Shown: positions 53,557 through 60,664 of the stretch, piece after piece
Layout: every line of letters begins with the position of its first letter
How positions within the stretch are numbered: position 1 is the stretch's first letter
DNA from: Claveliimonas ammoniilytica
GTDB lineage: Bacteria; Bacillota; Clostridia; Lachnospirales; Lachnospiraceae
Direction: 5' to 3'
Length of the DNA: 64,000 nt
Assembly: GCF_025567415.1 (NCBI RefSeq)
Contig: NZ_JAOQJV010000002.1
Location: 62,001-126,000 of the forward strand
Made by a program: the position numbers and the translations under genes
Notes under the pieces: model-generated
The model's database searches: none
The model's input: only the letters and a program-made list of their open reading frames with translations
Told to the model about the DNA's origin: nothing

Positions 53557-55713
53557 ATGGACCAGACATTTGAGAAGAGAAAAAAGATTATATATGAATT
53601 TATATGTGATGATATGTATGTGCCGATGAAGCTGAAGGAGCTTGCTATTCTGCTGCAGGTGCCGAAGGAGCAGCGCAGTGAGCTGAAAGCGGTCATGGAT
53701 GCACTGGAGGCAGAGGGCAAGGTGCATGTATCTCAGAAGGGAAAGTATCTCAAGGGAGTAGGACGGACGCTGCGCGGTGTCTATCAGGCACATCCGCGAG
53801 GATTTGGCTTTGTAACGATAGAAGGGGAGACAGATGATATCTTTATCCCGGAGAAGGAGACCAATGGAGCACTTCACGGAGATACGGTGGAGATTCTGTT
53901 AACTGCTTCGCCGGAAGGAAAGCGTAAGGAAGGCAAGATCGTGAAGATCACAGAGCGCGGTACGGCAAAGATCGTAGGTCTCTATCAGGTGGCAAAGGGC
54001 AAGCATTACGGATTTGTGATCCCGGATAACCAGAGATTTCTGCAGGATATCTTTGTACCGGAGGAACGCGCAAAAGGCGCGGTAGACGGTCATAAGGTGG
54101 TCGTGGAACTGACGTCTTACGGTTCAGATAATGCCAAGCCGGAAGGTAAGATCGTAGAGATTCTCGGTCATGTGAATGATCCGGGCGTGGACATCATGTC
54201 GATCGTAAAGAGCTATGATCTGCCGGTGGAATTTCCGGAGAAAGTGATGAATCAGGCAGAGCGTGTGCCGGAAGAGGTCAGTGATGCAGATATGGCGGGT
54301 CGCAAGGATCTGCGTGAGTGGGTGATGGTCACGATCGATGGCGAAGATGCGAAGGATCTGGATGATGCGGTATCGCTTACGCGGACAGAAGATGGCAAGA
54401 ACTGGATTCTGGGCGTACATATCGCAGATGTGGCGAATTATGTGCAGGAGCGGAGTGCATTGGACAGAGAAGCACTCCATCGTGGAACCAGTGTCTATCT
54501 GGCAGATCGTGTGATCCCGATGCTTCCACACCGTCTGTCGAATGGTATCTGTTCGCTAAATGCAGGCGTGGACCGTCTGGCAATGAGCTGCATTATGACA
54601 GTAGATGCCAAAGGAGATGTAATCGATCATGAGATCTGTGAGTCTGTGATTCGTGTTAATGAACGTATGTCTTACACCAGCGTCAAGAAGATCCTGGAAG
54701 ATCATGATGAGGAAGAGACGACGCGTTACATTGATCTGGTGCCGATGTTTGAGGAAATGGAGCAGCTTGCCGGTATCCTTAGAAACCGCAGACATCAGCG
54801 GGGTTCGATTGACTTTGACTTTCCGGAGAGTAAGATCATGCTGGACGAGGAAGGACATCCGATGGAGATTCATTCTTATGACCGCAATGTGGCAACGAAG
54901 ATTATCGAAGATTTCATGCTGCTTGCCAACGAAACGGTAGCAGAAGAGTACTACTGGCGGGAGATTCCGTTCGTATACCGGGTACATGAGACACCGGATG
55001 AAGATAAGATCAAGAAGCTTGCAATCCTGATCAATAACTTTGGTTATTCCCTGCATATTTCCGATGAAGTGCGTCCGGGGCAGATTCAGAAGCTGCTGGC
55101 GAAGATCCAGGGCACGCCGCAGGAGACGATGATCAGCAGACTGGCACTGCGCTCGATGAAACAGGCAAGATATACGCCGGAGAATGATGGACATTTCGGA
55201 CTGGCGGCGCGTTATTATACGCATTTTACATCCCCGATCCGCCGTTATCCGGATCTGCAGATCCATCGCATTATCAAGGATGATCTGCGTGGTAGAATGA
55301 ACGAGAAAAAGATGGAGCACTATCAGACGATTCTGCCGGAAGTAACCAGACAGGCAAGTGAGACAGAACGCCGGGCAGAAGAGGCAGAGCGGGAGACCAT
55401 CCGCCTGAAGAAGGCTGAGTATATGGAAGCACATATTGGCGAAGTATTTGAGGGTGTGATCTCGGGCATTACCAACTGGGGCATCTATGTGGAGCTGTCT
55501 AATACAATTGAAGGACTGGTTCATGTTGCAAATATGTACGATGACCATTATGATTATTATGAGGATAGATACGAGATGGTTGGCGAGCACACAGGCAAGA
55601 CGTACAAGCTCGGTGAGACGGTGTATGTGCGTGTGATCGATGCCGACTGTCTGACAAGAACCATAGATTTTGAGATGGCTGATGAAGGAGATATGGAAGA
55701 TGGCGAAGAGTAA
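53557..55713 (+). CDS. rnr: Ribonuclease R
   Basis: 718 residues from the ATG at 53557 (AGGAGAG before it; the frame opens at 53476 within secG). Domain order: N-terminal helix-turn-helix, two cold-shock domains (about 60-215), RNB catalytic domain with DGEDAKDLDDAVSL (Mg-binding Asp cluster), and a C-terminal S1 domain (about 630-710). A 3'-5' exonuclease for structured RNA that works with SmpB in ribosome rescue. Confidence 0.95.
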   Translation: MDQTFEKRKKIIYEFICDDMYVPMKLKELAILLQVPKEQRSELKAVMDALEAEGKVHVSQKGKYLKGVGRTLRGVYQAHPRGFGFVTIEGETDDIFIPEKETNGALHGDTVEILLTASPEGKRKEGKIVKITERGTAKIVGLYQVAKGKHYGFVIPDNQRFLQDIFVPEERAKGAVDGHKVVVELTSYGSDNAKPEGKIVEILGHVNDPGVDIMSIVKSYDLPVEFPEKVMNQAERVPEEVSDADMAGRKDLREWVMVTIDGEDAKDLDDAVSLTRTEDGKNWILGVHIADVANYVQERSALDREALHRGTSVYLADRVIPMLPHRLSNGICSLNAGVDRLAMSCIMTVDAKGDVIDHEICESVIRVNERMSYTSVKKILEDHDEEETTRYIDLVPMFEEMEQLAGILRNRRHQRGSIDFDFPESKIMLDEEGHPMEIHSYDRNVATKIIEDFMLLANETVAEEYYWREIPFVYRVHETPDEDKIKKLAILINNFGYSLHISDEVRPGQIQKLLAKIQGTPQETMISRLALRSMKQARYTPENDGHFGLAARYYTHFTSPIRRYPDLQIHRIIKDDLRGRMNEKKMEHYQTILPEVTRQASETERRAEEAERETIRLKKAEYMEAHIGEVFEGVISGITNWGIYVELSNTIEGLVHVANMYDDHYDYYEDRYEMVGEHTGKTYKLGETVYVRVIDADCLTRTIDFEMADEGDMEDGEE

Positions 55714-56167
55714 TGGCAAGCTGATTGCCAATAATAAAAAGGCATATCATGATTATTTTATTCTGGATACTTACGAGACAGGCATTTCGCTGGCAGGTAC
55801 AGAAGTAAAGTCCTTGCGTATGGGTAAATGCAGCATCAAGGAGTCGTTTGTAAGAATTGAAAACGGCGAAGTCTTTATCTACGGTATGCATATCAGCCCG
55901 TATGAGAAAGGCAATATTTTCAACAAAGATCCGCTGAGACCGAGAAAGCTTCTGCTGCATAAATATGAGATCAATAAGCTGCTTGGTAAGACCAAGGAAA
56001 AAGGTATCGCAATTGTGCCGCTGAAGGTATATTTCAAGGGAAGTCTGGTGAAGGTAGAGATTGGGCTTGCCAAAGGTAAGAAGCTGTACGATAAGCGTCA
56101 GGATATTGCTAAAAAGGACCAGCAGAGAGAAGCAAGCAGAGACTTCAAGATCCGTAACTTCGGATAG
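55700..56167 (+). CDS. smpB: SsrA-binding protein SmpB
   Basis: 155 residues from ATG 55700, inside the end of rnr (14-base overlap) with GAAGGAG upstream. Conserved LAGTEVKSLR, VRIENGEVFIYGMHI and the basic tail KKLYDKRQDIAKKD. Binds tmRNA and brings it to stalled ribosomes. No tmRNA gene is visible in the following DNA. Confidence 0.95.
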   Translation: MAKSNGKLIANNKKAYHDYFILDTYETGISLAGTEVKSLRMGKCSIKESFVRIENGEVFIYGMHISPYEKGNIFNKDPLRPRKLLLHKYEINKLLGKTKEKGIAIVPLKVYFKGSLVKVEIGLAKGKKLYDKRQDIAKKDQQREASRDFKIRNFG

Positions 56168-56275
56168 TTATCTGCTGAAAATGCGCTGAAACAGCCAGTG
56201 GCTGAACGGCGCTGCGGCAAACATATTCCAGAAGATCAGACCGAAGACAGTTCCCTGTAATTTGTTCTTTGGCAT
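56168..56275 (-). CDS. 35-residue membrane peptide behind an attenuator-like hairpin
   Basis: Short minus-strand frame with a perfect GGAGG seven to ten bases before its ATG (56275) and its own promoter. It encodes MPKNK, then a hydrophobic, aromatic-rich stretch and a basic end (QRIFSR). Its beginning and end recall the two ends of DUF2798-type membrane proteins as I remember them, so it may be an internally deleted copy; this is weak. Its stop codon abuts the smpB stop. Confidence 0.5.
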   Translation of the reverse strand: MPKNKLQGTVFGLIFWNMFAAAPFSHWLFQRIFSR

Positions 56276-56303
56276 AAATATAACCTCCTGTTATATAAAA
56301 AAT

Positions 56304-56365
56304 AAAGGCGTAAATCCAGAGACAGAATACGAATACGTATCTGTAATCTGGACTTACGCCTTTTT
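56304..56365. terminator. Very long hairpin, terminator in both directions
   Basis: 17-bp arms (56304-56320 / 56347-56363) with one mismatch, topped by further pairing (ATACG / CGTAT). T tracts flank both sides. It can end smpB transcripts; on the minus strand it lies between the promoter and the 35-residue ORF. Confidence 0.75.
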
Positions 56366-56383
56366 GCTGCTCGACTTAATTAT

Positions 56384-56411
56384 TTTATAACTGTAGAAAA
56401 AGAAAAGTCAA
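56384..56411 (-). promoter_or_regulatory. Promoter ahead of the hairpin and 35-residue ORF
   Basis: Minus strand TTGACT (56406-56411), 16-base spacer, TATAAA (56384-56389). Transcription would start near 56377 and meet the hairpin within about 15 bases. Confidence 0.5.
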
Positions 56412-56464
56412 GAGGAGGTTTCGACAATACATTTTTCGAATAAATGTTAGTACTGAAAATATGG

Positions 56465-56493
56465 TTGCCTGCCTGTTACCAATATGATAATAT
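56465..56493 (+). promoter_or_regulatory. Toxin gene promoter
   Basis: TTGCCT, 17-base spacer, TAATAT. The expected start (about 56500) coincides with GGGAAACC, which can pair with the RNA 3' region. Confidence 0.6.
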
Positions 56494-56500
56494 ACAGACA

Positions 56501-56751
56501 GGGAAACCAAAGCCAGGCGGCTACCCTTCTTTTTCGGAGGGATAAAAACACCCTCCAGACGAAAGAAAGGAGGGCGATAAGATGATTACATATTCTGATC
56601 TGATTCAGTTTTGTATATTCATAGTTGCCCTTGTTGGTCTCTGTTATGAGATATTCAAGGGAAAACGGAAATAGCCGCCAACTACCGCAAATAGTTGACG
56701 ACTATAAAAATTAGTTGACAATTACAATCGGGTAGCCGCTTGCGGTTTCCC
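56501..56751 (+). ncRNA. Structured toxin mRNA with 5'-3' pairing and competing hairpins
   Basis: GGGAAACC (56501-56508) and GGCGGCTACCC (56516-56526) are complementary to GGGTAGCCGC (56730-56739) and GGTTTCCC (56744-56751), closing the whole transcript. Inside, CCCTCC (56551-56556) can pair either with GGAGGG at 56536-56541 or with the Shine-Dalgarno GGAGGG at 56569-56574. This gives open and closed states for toxin translation. Confidence 0.6.
56582..56674 (+). CDS. Holin-like type I toxin candidate (30 residues)
   Basis: Starts MITYSDLIQ, then a hydrophobic segment (FCIFIVALVGLCY) and a Lys/Arg-rich end (FKGKRK). One membrane helix with a basic tail and the M-x-TY-x-x-L opening match the putative holin-like toxin family of Firmicutes type I toxin-antitoxin systems. 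GGAGGG is 7 bases before the ATG. A weak antisense promoter (minus strand TTGTAA 56722-56727, TATAGT 56701-56706, 15-base spacer) could make an antitoxin RNA over the 3' part. Confidence 0.65.
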   Translation: MITYSDLIQFCIFIVALVGLCYEIFKGKRK

Positions 56752-56868
56752 TCTTTGTATGTTCAATATAGCACATCTGGCAGCAAGACGCAAGAGGATA
56801 AAGCAGTCCTGTTTGTGGACGTATCTTTATCTTCCATAATCTGCATTGCCTTTTCGCATCATTCATTT

Positions 56869-58455
56869 TCACAAACACATCCACACCATATCATAAAAAT
56901 AACGGCACTGTATATGATATTCACACACAGCACCGTTATCATTTCGTTCTACTGAACAAGGATTGCATATCGAGTCCAACTTGTTCAGTCTTAGTGGAGC
57001 TGTGCGCTCAATATCCGAACTCGAGATAGTGAGCGTATTGTTCCCCGAAATGTTGAAAGTCAACACGAGCTTGCGTCCTTTGTCCCCATCATCGTACACA
57101 TAAACCGAGTTGACAAGCGTGTCGATGATACGCCGCTGATACTCAACATCTTCTATATCACCCCTCTTGAACGATTCGAGCCAATACATGATTCGCTCCT
57201 TCGTCAAGAGGGGCTTTTTCATTTCCTCCCGGGCAATCTGCCCTTCGAGGTCTCTGCGTTCTTCTTCCAGCTCCTCAAGACGTTCCTTCGTTGTTGGTGT
57301 GATAATGCCTTGCTCTATTGCAGACATGAGGTTCTTGATTCTCTTATTGGTCTCCTTCAATCGTTCCTGTAAACCTATGAGAATGGAGGTGTCTTGAAGC
57401 TCCTTCTCAATCAGCTCCATAGCTCGAGTGGATATTTTTTCTATGTTTTCATCGGTGAGTACCTGTTGCACCGTGAACTCAACGACAGTCCGCTCGAGCC
57501 ATTCTTTTTTCTCGACTTTCTTCTCGCAGTTATGCTTCCTCTTACGATTTACGCACTTGTAGTAATGGTGAACCTTCCCGGTCTTTGAAGTGCCACTCTC
57601 ACCCACCATAGGCTCGCCACAGTGACCGCAGAAGACCTTTGTAGTGAGTAGATAGTCCTCTATGGCTTTGGCTTTTGCCCGGGCTGTATAGTTGTGCCGG
57701 AAGGTTGCTTGCACCTTATCGAACAAGGTCTTGTCGATGATAGGAGGTACTGCGTCCTCCAAGACTACATCATCGTATCGGTACACTCCAATGTATTTAT
57801 CATTTCGCAGAATCCGGGACAAGCTGTTCTTATTGAAAGCATTTCCTCGGGAGGTCTTAAACCCATGCTCATTCAGCCAATTCACAATCTGCGTTTTGGA
57901 CTTACCCTCTGCGTACATCGTGAAGATGGTTCTGACGGCTTTTGCACCCACTGGGTCAATCTCATACTGACGGTCGTTTCCTATCTTATATCCAAGCACA
58001 GGACTTCCCATAGCGATACCGTGGAGAGCGTTCTCTTTCATACCTCGCTTGATACTCCGGGCAAGATTCTCGCTGTAATACTCCGCATATCCCTCGAGGA
58101 CTGATTCAAGAATGATTCCTTCCGGGGTGTCCGGCATTGGCTGTTTGGCGTAGAAAATCTTCACACCATTACGTTTGAGCTTTGCTTTATAGATGGCACT
58201 GTCGTATCTGTTCCGGGCGAAGCGGTCAAGGGTGTACATAATCACAGCGTCAAAATGCCCCTTCTCGCTGTCCTTGATAAGCCGCTGGAAGCTCGGTCGG
58301 TTGTCTGTCTTGCCGGAGATAGCCCGGTCGATATATTCGTCTACGACAATGAAGTCGTTCTTGAGGGCAAACTCGTGACATTCACGAAGCTGTCCCTCGA
58401 TTGATTCTTCTCGTTGGTTGTGGCTCGAGTAACGAGCATATATTACCGCTTTGAT
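56869..58455 (-). CDS. Large serine recombinase (site-specific integrase) with apparent ATC start
   Basis: 528 residues if read from ATC at 58455. Resolvase domain (1-145): IYARYSS with the nucleophilic serine near residue 9, YIDRAISGKTDNRPSF, and TLDRFARNRYD. A recombinase domain (about 155-260), zinc-ribbon (CGHCGEP ... CVNRKRKHNC), coiled coil and C-terminal tail follow. No ATG, GTG or TTG exists between an in-frame TAG (58482-58484 region) and a GTG at 58245, which is past the catalytic serine. GGAGGTGAG lies 7 bases before the ATC, exactly where the family's initiator Met is expected. The gene marks one end of an integrated element. Confidence 0.88.
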   Translation of the reverse strand: MKAVIYARYSSHNQREESIEGQLRECHEFALKNDFIVVDEYIDRAISGKTDNRPSFQRLIKDSEKGHFDAVIMYTLDRFARNRYDSAIYKAKLKRNGVKIFYAKQPMPDTPEGIILESVLEGYAEYYSENLARSIKRGMKENALHGIAMGSPVLGYKIGNDRQYEIDPVGAKAVRTIFTMYAEGKSKTQIVNWLNEHGFKTSRGNAFNKNSLSRILRNDKYIGVYRYDDVVLEDAVPPIIDKTLFDKVQATFRHNYTARAKAKAIEDYLLTTKVFCGHCGEPMVGESGTSKTGKVHHYYKCVNRKRKHNCEKKVEKKEWLERTVVEFTVQQVLTDENIEKISTRAMELIEKELQDTSILIGLQERLKETNKRIKNLMSAIEQGIITPTTKERLEELEEERRDLEGQIAREEMKKPLLTKERIMYWLESFKRGDIEDVEYQRRIIDTLVNSVYVYDDGDKGRKLVLTFNISGNNTLTISSSDIERTAPLRLNKLDSICNPCSVERNDNGAVCEYHIQCRYFYDMVWMCL

Positions 58456-58509
58456 AGTCTCACCTCCAATATCTTCTTTCTATATACCAAAGCGAAGGGA
58501 ATGACCTTA

Positions 58510-58869
58510 TCACACTGCCGCAGTTGTTCCCTTATCCCCCTCAAGCTCCTCACGGTTCTCAAATTCATAAGCCATAGACATGAACTCATGCTTCGCTCGC
58601 CGGGACAGTCCTCGGTAGATACGAAGAATGTCTTCCTCGTCTTCGTTGGCTGGTTTGGTCTCTTGTAAGTCTTCCTCGTCTGCGAAGAAGTCCATGACGG
58701 AACACTCAAGCAATTTTGCCATTTCCAGCATTTCGGATTCCTTCGGTAATGACCCTTTGGTGTTGATGGCTGTTGCGAAAGAACTTGAACCCTTAACAGC
58801 TTTGACAATGGCGGTCAGATTCGTGCCTTTTTCAGCACAGATACGATTGATATTCTCTGCGAATGTCAT
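58510..58869 (-). CDS. Phage-type helix-turn-helix repressor
   Basis: 119 residues from the ATG at 58869 behind GGAGG (frame open to 58926). N-terminal XRE-type domain (FAENINRICAEKGTNLTAIVKAV ... SSSFATAIN) and an acidic C-terminal region. Divergent from the early genes of the element, with operator-like repeats between, so it is the likely lysogeny-type repressor. Confidence 0.85.
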   Translation of the reverse strand: MTFAENINRICAEKGTNLTAIVKAVKGSSSFATAINTKGSLPKESEMLEMAKLLECSVMDFFADEEDLQETKPANEDEEDILRIYRGLSRRAKHEFMSMAYEFENREELEGDKGTTAAV

Positions 58870-58894
58870 AGTGATTCCTCCTCTGCAAAAAATA

Positions 58895-58975
58895 AATTCG
58901 TAAAAACCGAATTTTCCTATTGACAATTCGCATAATAAGAATTAGAATAAGAACACGAAGTTCGGAAAATGCGAA
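58895..58975. promoter_or_regulatory. Switch region: early promoter and three operator-like sites
   Basis: TTGACA (58920-58925), 17-base spacer, TAGAAT (58943-58948) drives the rightward genes. Inverted repeats TTCG-N7-CGAA occur at 58897-58911 (extended to AATTCG-N7-CGAATT) and 58961-58975, with a variant TTCG-N7-AGAA at 58927-58941 lying in the promoter spacer. Centres are 30 and 34 bases apart. Confidence 0.65.
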
Positions 58976-59125
58976 TTGGCAATAAGAAAGCGACCTCTCG
59001 AAAATGGCAGTTTTCGGGAAGTTATAGTTATTGATGGTCTTATAAGAATAATAACAATAATTCGCCTATTTGTCAATGGCAATTCTGATTTCAAGAATTT
59101 ATATCGTGAAGGAGGTAAGAGATTC

Positions 59126-59317
59126 GTGGACATTAAAGAGAGAATGGCAAATGTGGGAATGACACAGGTAGACATGATACTGGAATTGCAGAAGCGAGGT
59201 TATGCAGTTCAGCCGCCTATGATGTCAAGTATTCTCCGAGGGGTTTATACCTATCCCAAGGCAAAGCAGATTCTCGCTGTTTGCAAAGAAATTCTCAAGG
59301 AACGTGAGAATGAATGA
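59126..59317 (+). CDS. Small DNA-binding-like protein (Cro-sized)
   Basis: 63 residues, GTG start 10 bases after GGAGG. The sequence MTQVDMILELQKRGYAV followed by PPMMSSILRGVYTYPKAKQIL looks like a minimal helix-turn-helix domain of the XRE type. Its position as first rightward gene opposite the repressor fits a Cro-like role. It overlaps the next gene (ATGA). Confidence 0.7.
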   Translation: MDIKERMANVGMTQVDMILELQKRGYAVQPPMMSSILRGVYTYPKAKQILAVCKEILKERENE

Positions 59318-59475
59318 GCCTGTCAGAAGTACAGGTAAATGACCTCGCAAGACCCTTAGTGGGTATCATCACAAAGTTTTACGCAGACCCTAAGAATGAG
59401 GAGGATTTTCAGAAATGGCTACGCAATGTAGAGGAACGAAAACAAAAAGAATCAACAGACATAAGCTCGCTGTGA
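59314..59475 (+). CDS. Small hypothetical element protein
   Basis: 53 residues, starting in ATGA overlap with the Cro-like gene and overlapping the transglycosylase gene by 61 bases in another frame. Helical and charged, with FYADPKNEEDFQKW; no membrane segment, no family recognised. The coupled start is the main support. Confidence 0.55.
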   Translation: MSLSEVQVNDLARPLVGIITKFYADPKNEEDFQKWLRNVEERKQKESTDISSL

Positions 59476-60080
59476 TTCAAGCATATATCATCATCGGTAC
59501 GCTGGTACTGATTGGCTTTATCGGTGGTCTTGTCGTAGGACGAGCTACCGCTCCGAAGAAACAAGTTACCGTAACGGAGACGGTTGAAGTTCCTTCCTAC
59601 GAAGCCAATTCCCTCCCGGTTGCCGAAGAAGTTACATACTTCGATGTACCACTTTCACACAGCTTGCAGAGATACATCTACGAGGTGTGTGCGGACGAAA
59701 ATGTTCCAGTGTCACTCATTATCGCAATGATAGACCAAGAGAGCAAGTTCAACCCGGAAGTGGTTAGTAAGACCGGGGATTACGGTCTCATGCAGATTAA
59801 CACCATCAATCACGAATGGCTGGCAGAGGAATACAGAACAGCAGATATGCTTGACCCATATCAAAATGTTTTCTGTGGAATCAAGGTCATTGGTTCGTAC
59901 ATTCAGAACTACAATGACTACGGTTTAGCTCTGATGGCATACAACATGGGTGACTACGGTGCTAAGAAAGCATGGGAAAACGGTATCAAATCCACCTCAT
60001 ACAGTGAGAGCGTTCTTGCTCTCATGCAAAAGTATGAACAGGAGGTGAATGTAAATGCCACAAATGCTGACGCTAAGTAA
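59415..60080 (+). CDS. Membrane-anchored lytic transglycosylase (SLT domain)
   Basis: 221 residues. A basic start, one membrane helix (about 22-45), a linker, and an SLT domain (about 85-215): the catalytic Glu in IDQESKFNPEV, then DYGLMQI and LALMAYNMG. Cleaves peptidoglycan from outside the membrane. GAGGAGG precedes the ATG. Such a gene among early regulatory and replication genes is unusual for a phage and more usual for conjugative elements. Confidence 0.85.
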   Translation: MATQCRGTKTKRINRHKLAVIQAYIIIGTLVLIGFIGGLVVGRATAPKKQVTVTETVEVPSYEANSLPVAEEVTYFDVPLSHSLQRYIYEVCADENVPVSLIIAMIDQESKFNPEVVSKTGDYGLMQINTINHEWLAEEYRTADMLDPYQNVFCGIKVIGSYIQNYNDYGLALMAYNMGDYGAKKAWENGIKSTSYSESVLALMQKYEQEVNVNATNADAK

Positions 60081-60276
60081 CGGCAGACCCGAAACAATCC
60101 TATCCCCGAAGGATTTTGAGGATTTGATTGATAAGCACATGGGTATGGATTGTGCCAACTACTATCAGAATCAGATAAAACAGCTTTCAGAACTCATTCG
60201 AGACCTTGACAGTTATGTGGACGATAAAGACGTTCACTCGACCGTCAAGGAGGTGCTGAAAGAACATGGCTACTAA
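60055..60276 (+). CDS. Hypothetical element protein (73 residues)
   Basis: Overlaps the transglycosylase end by 26 bases with AGGAGGTGAATGTAA before its ATG, and overlaps the next gene by 11 bases. Acidic, helical (QNQIKQLSELIRDLDSYVDD looks like a short coiled coil). No family recognised. Confidence 0.6.
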   Translation: MPQMLTLSNGRPETILSPKDFEDLIDKHMGMDCANYYQNQIKQLSELIRDLDSYVDDKDVHSTVKEVLKEHGY

Positions 60277-60664
60277 CCGAAAAATCGGTAACAGTTTTGA
60301 GACCGAGTTCTGTGAGCTACTGTTCCAGCACGGATTTTGGTGTCACAACATGGCGCAGAACGCCGCCGGGCAACCAGCAGATGTTATCGCTGTTAAAGGC
60401 AAAACGGCGTACCTCATTGACTGTAAGGTGTGTTCAAATAACCGATTTCCTCTCTCGAGAGTGGAAGAAAATCAGCATTTTGCTATGGAAACATGGAAAG
60501 CCTGTGGAAATGGCGAGGGCTGGTTCGCACTAAAGGTTGAGGACGAAATCATTATGATTCCTCACTTTTCAATGGTGGCTCTCTCCTATGAGAAGTCAGC
60601 TCTAAATCTGACAGACATTCGAGAGTATGGAACGCCGCTGGAAAGGTGGTTGAAGAAATGCTGA
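60266..60664 (+). CDS. PD-(D/E)XK nuclease, RecU/Holliday-resolvase-like
   Basis: 132 residues. The nuclease core is visible: Glu in NSFETEF near residue 12, PADVIAV (Asp), and LIDCKV (D-x-K) about 15 residues later. The size and layout match phage Holliday-junction resolvases and VRR-type nucleases. It lies directly before the helicase and polymerase genes, consistent with recombination-dependent replication. Confidence 0.8.
   Translation: MATNRKIGNSFETEFCELLFQHGFWCHNMAQNAAGQPADVIAVKGKTAYLIDCKVCSNNRFPLSRVEENQHFAMETWKACGNGEGWFALKVEDEIIMIPHFSMVALSYEKSALNLTDIREYGTPLERWLKKC

Noticed and set aside
56168..56860. tmRNA (ssrA) after smpB
   Set aside because: No alanine-tRNA-like ends or tag reading frame could be found; the region is explained by the small ORF, the hairpin and the toxin locus.
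56951..56989. ACTGAACAAG / CTTGTTCAGT inverted repeat near the end of the recombinase gene as an attachment site
   Set aside because: It lies in the coding tail and no second copy is in the window, so attL cannot be assigned.
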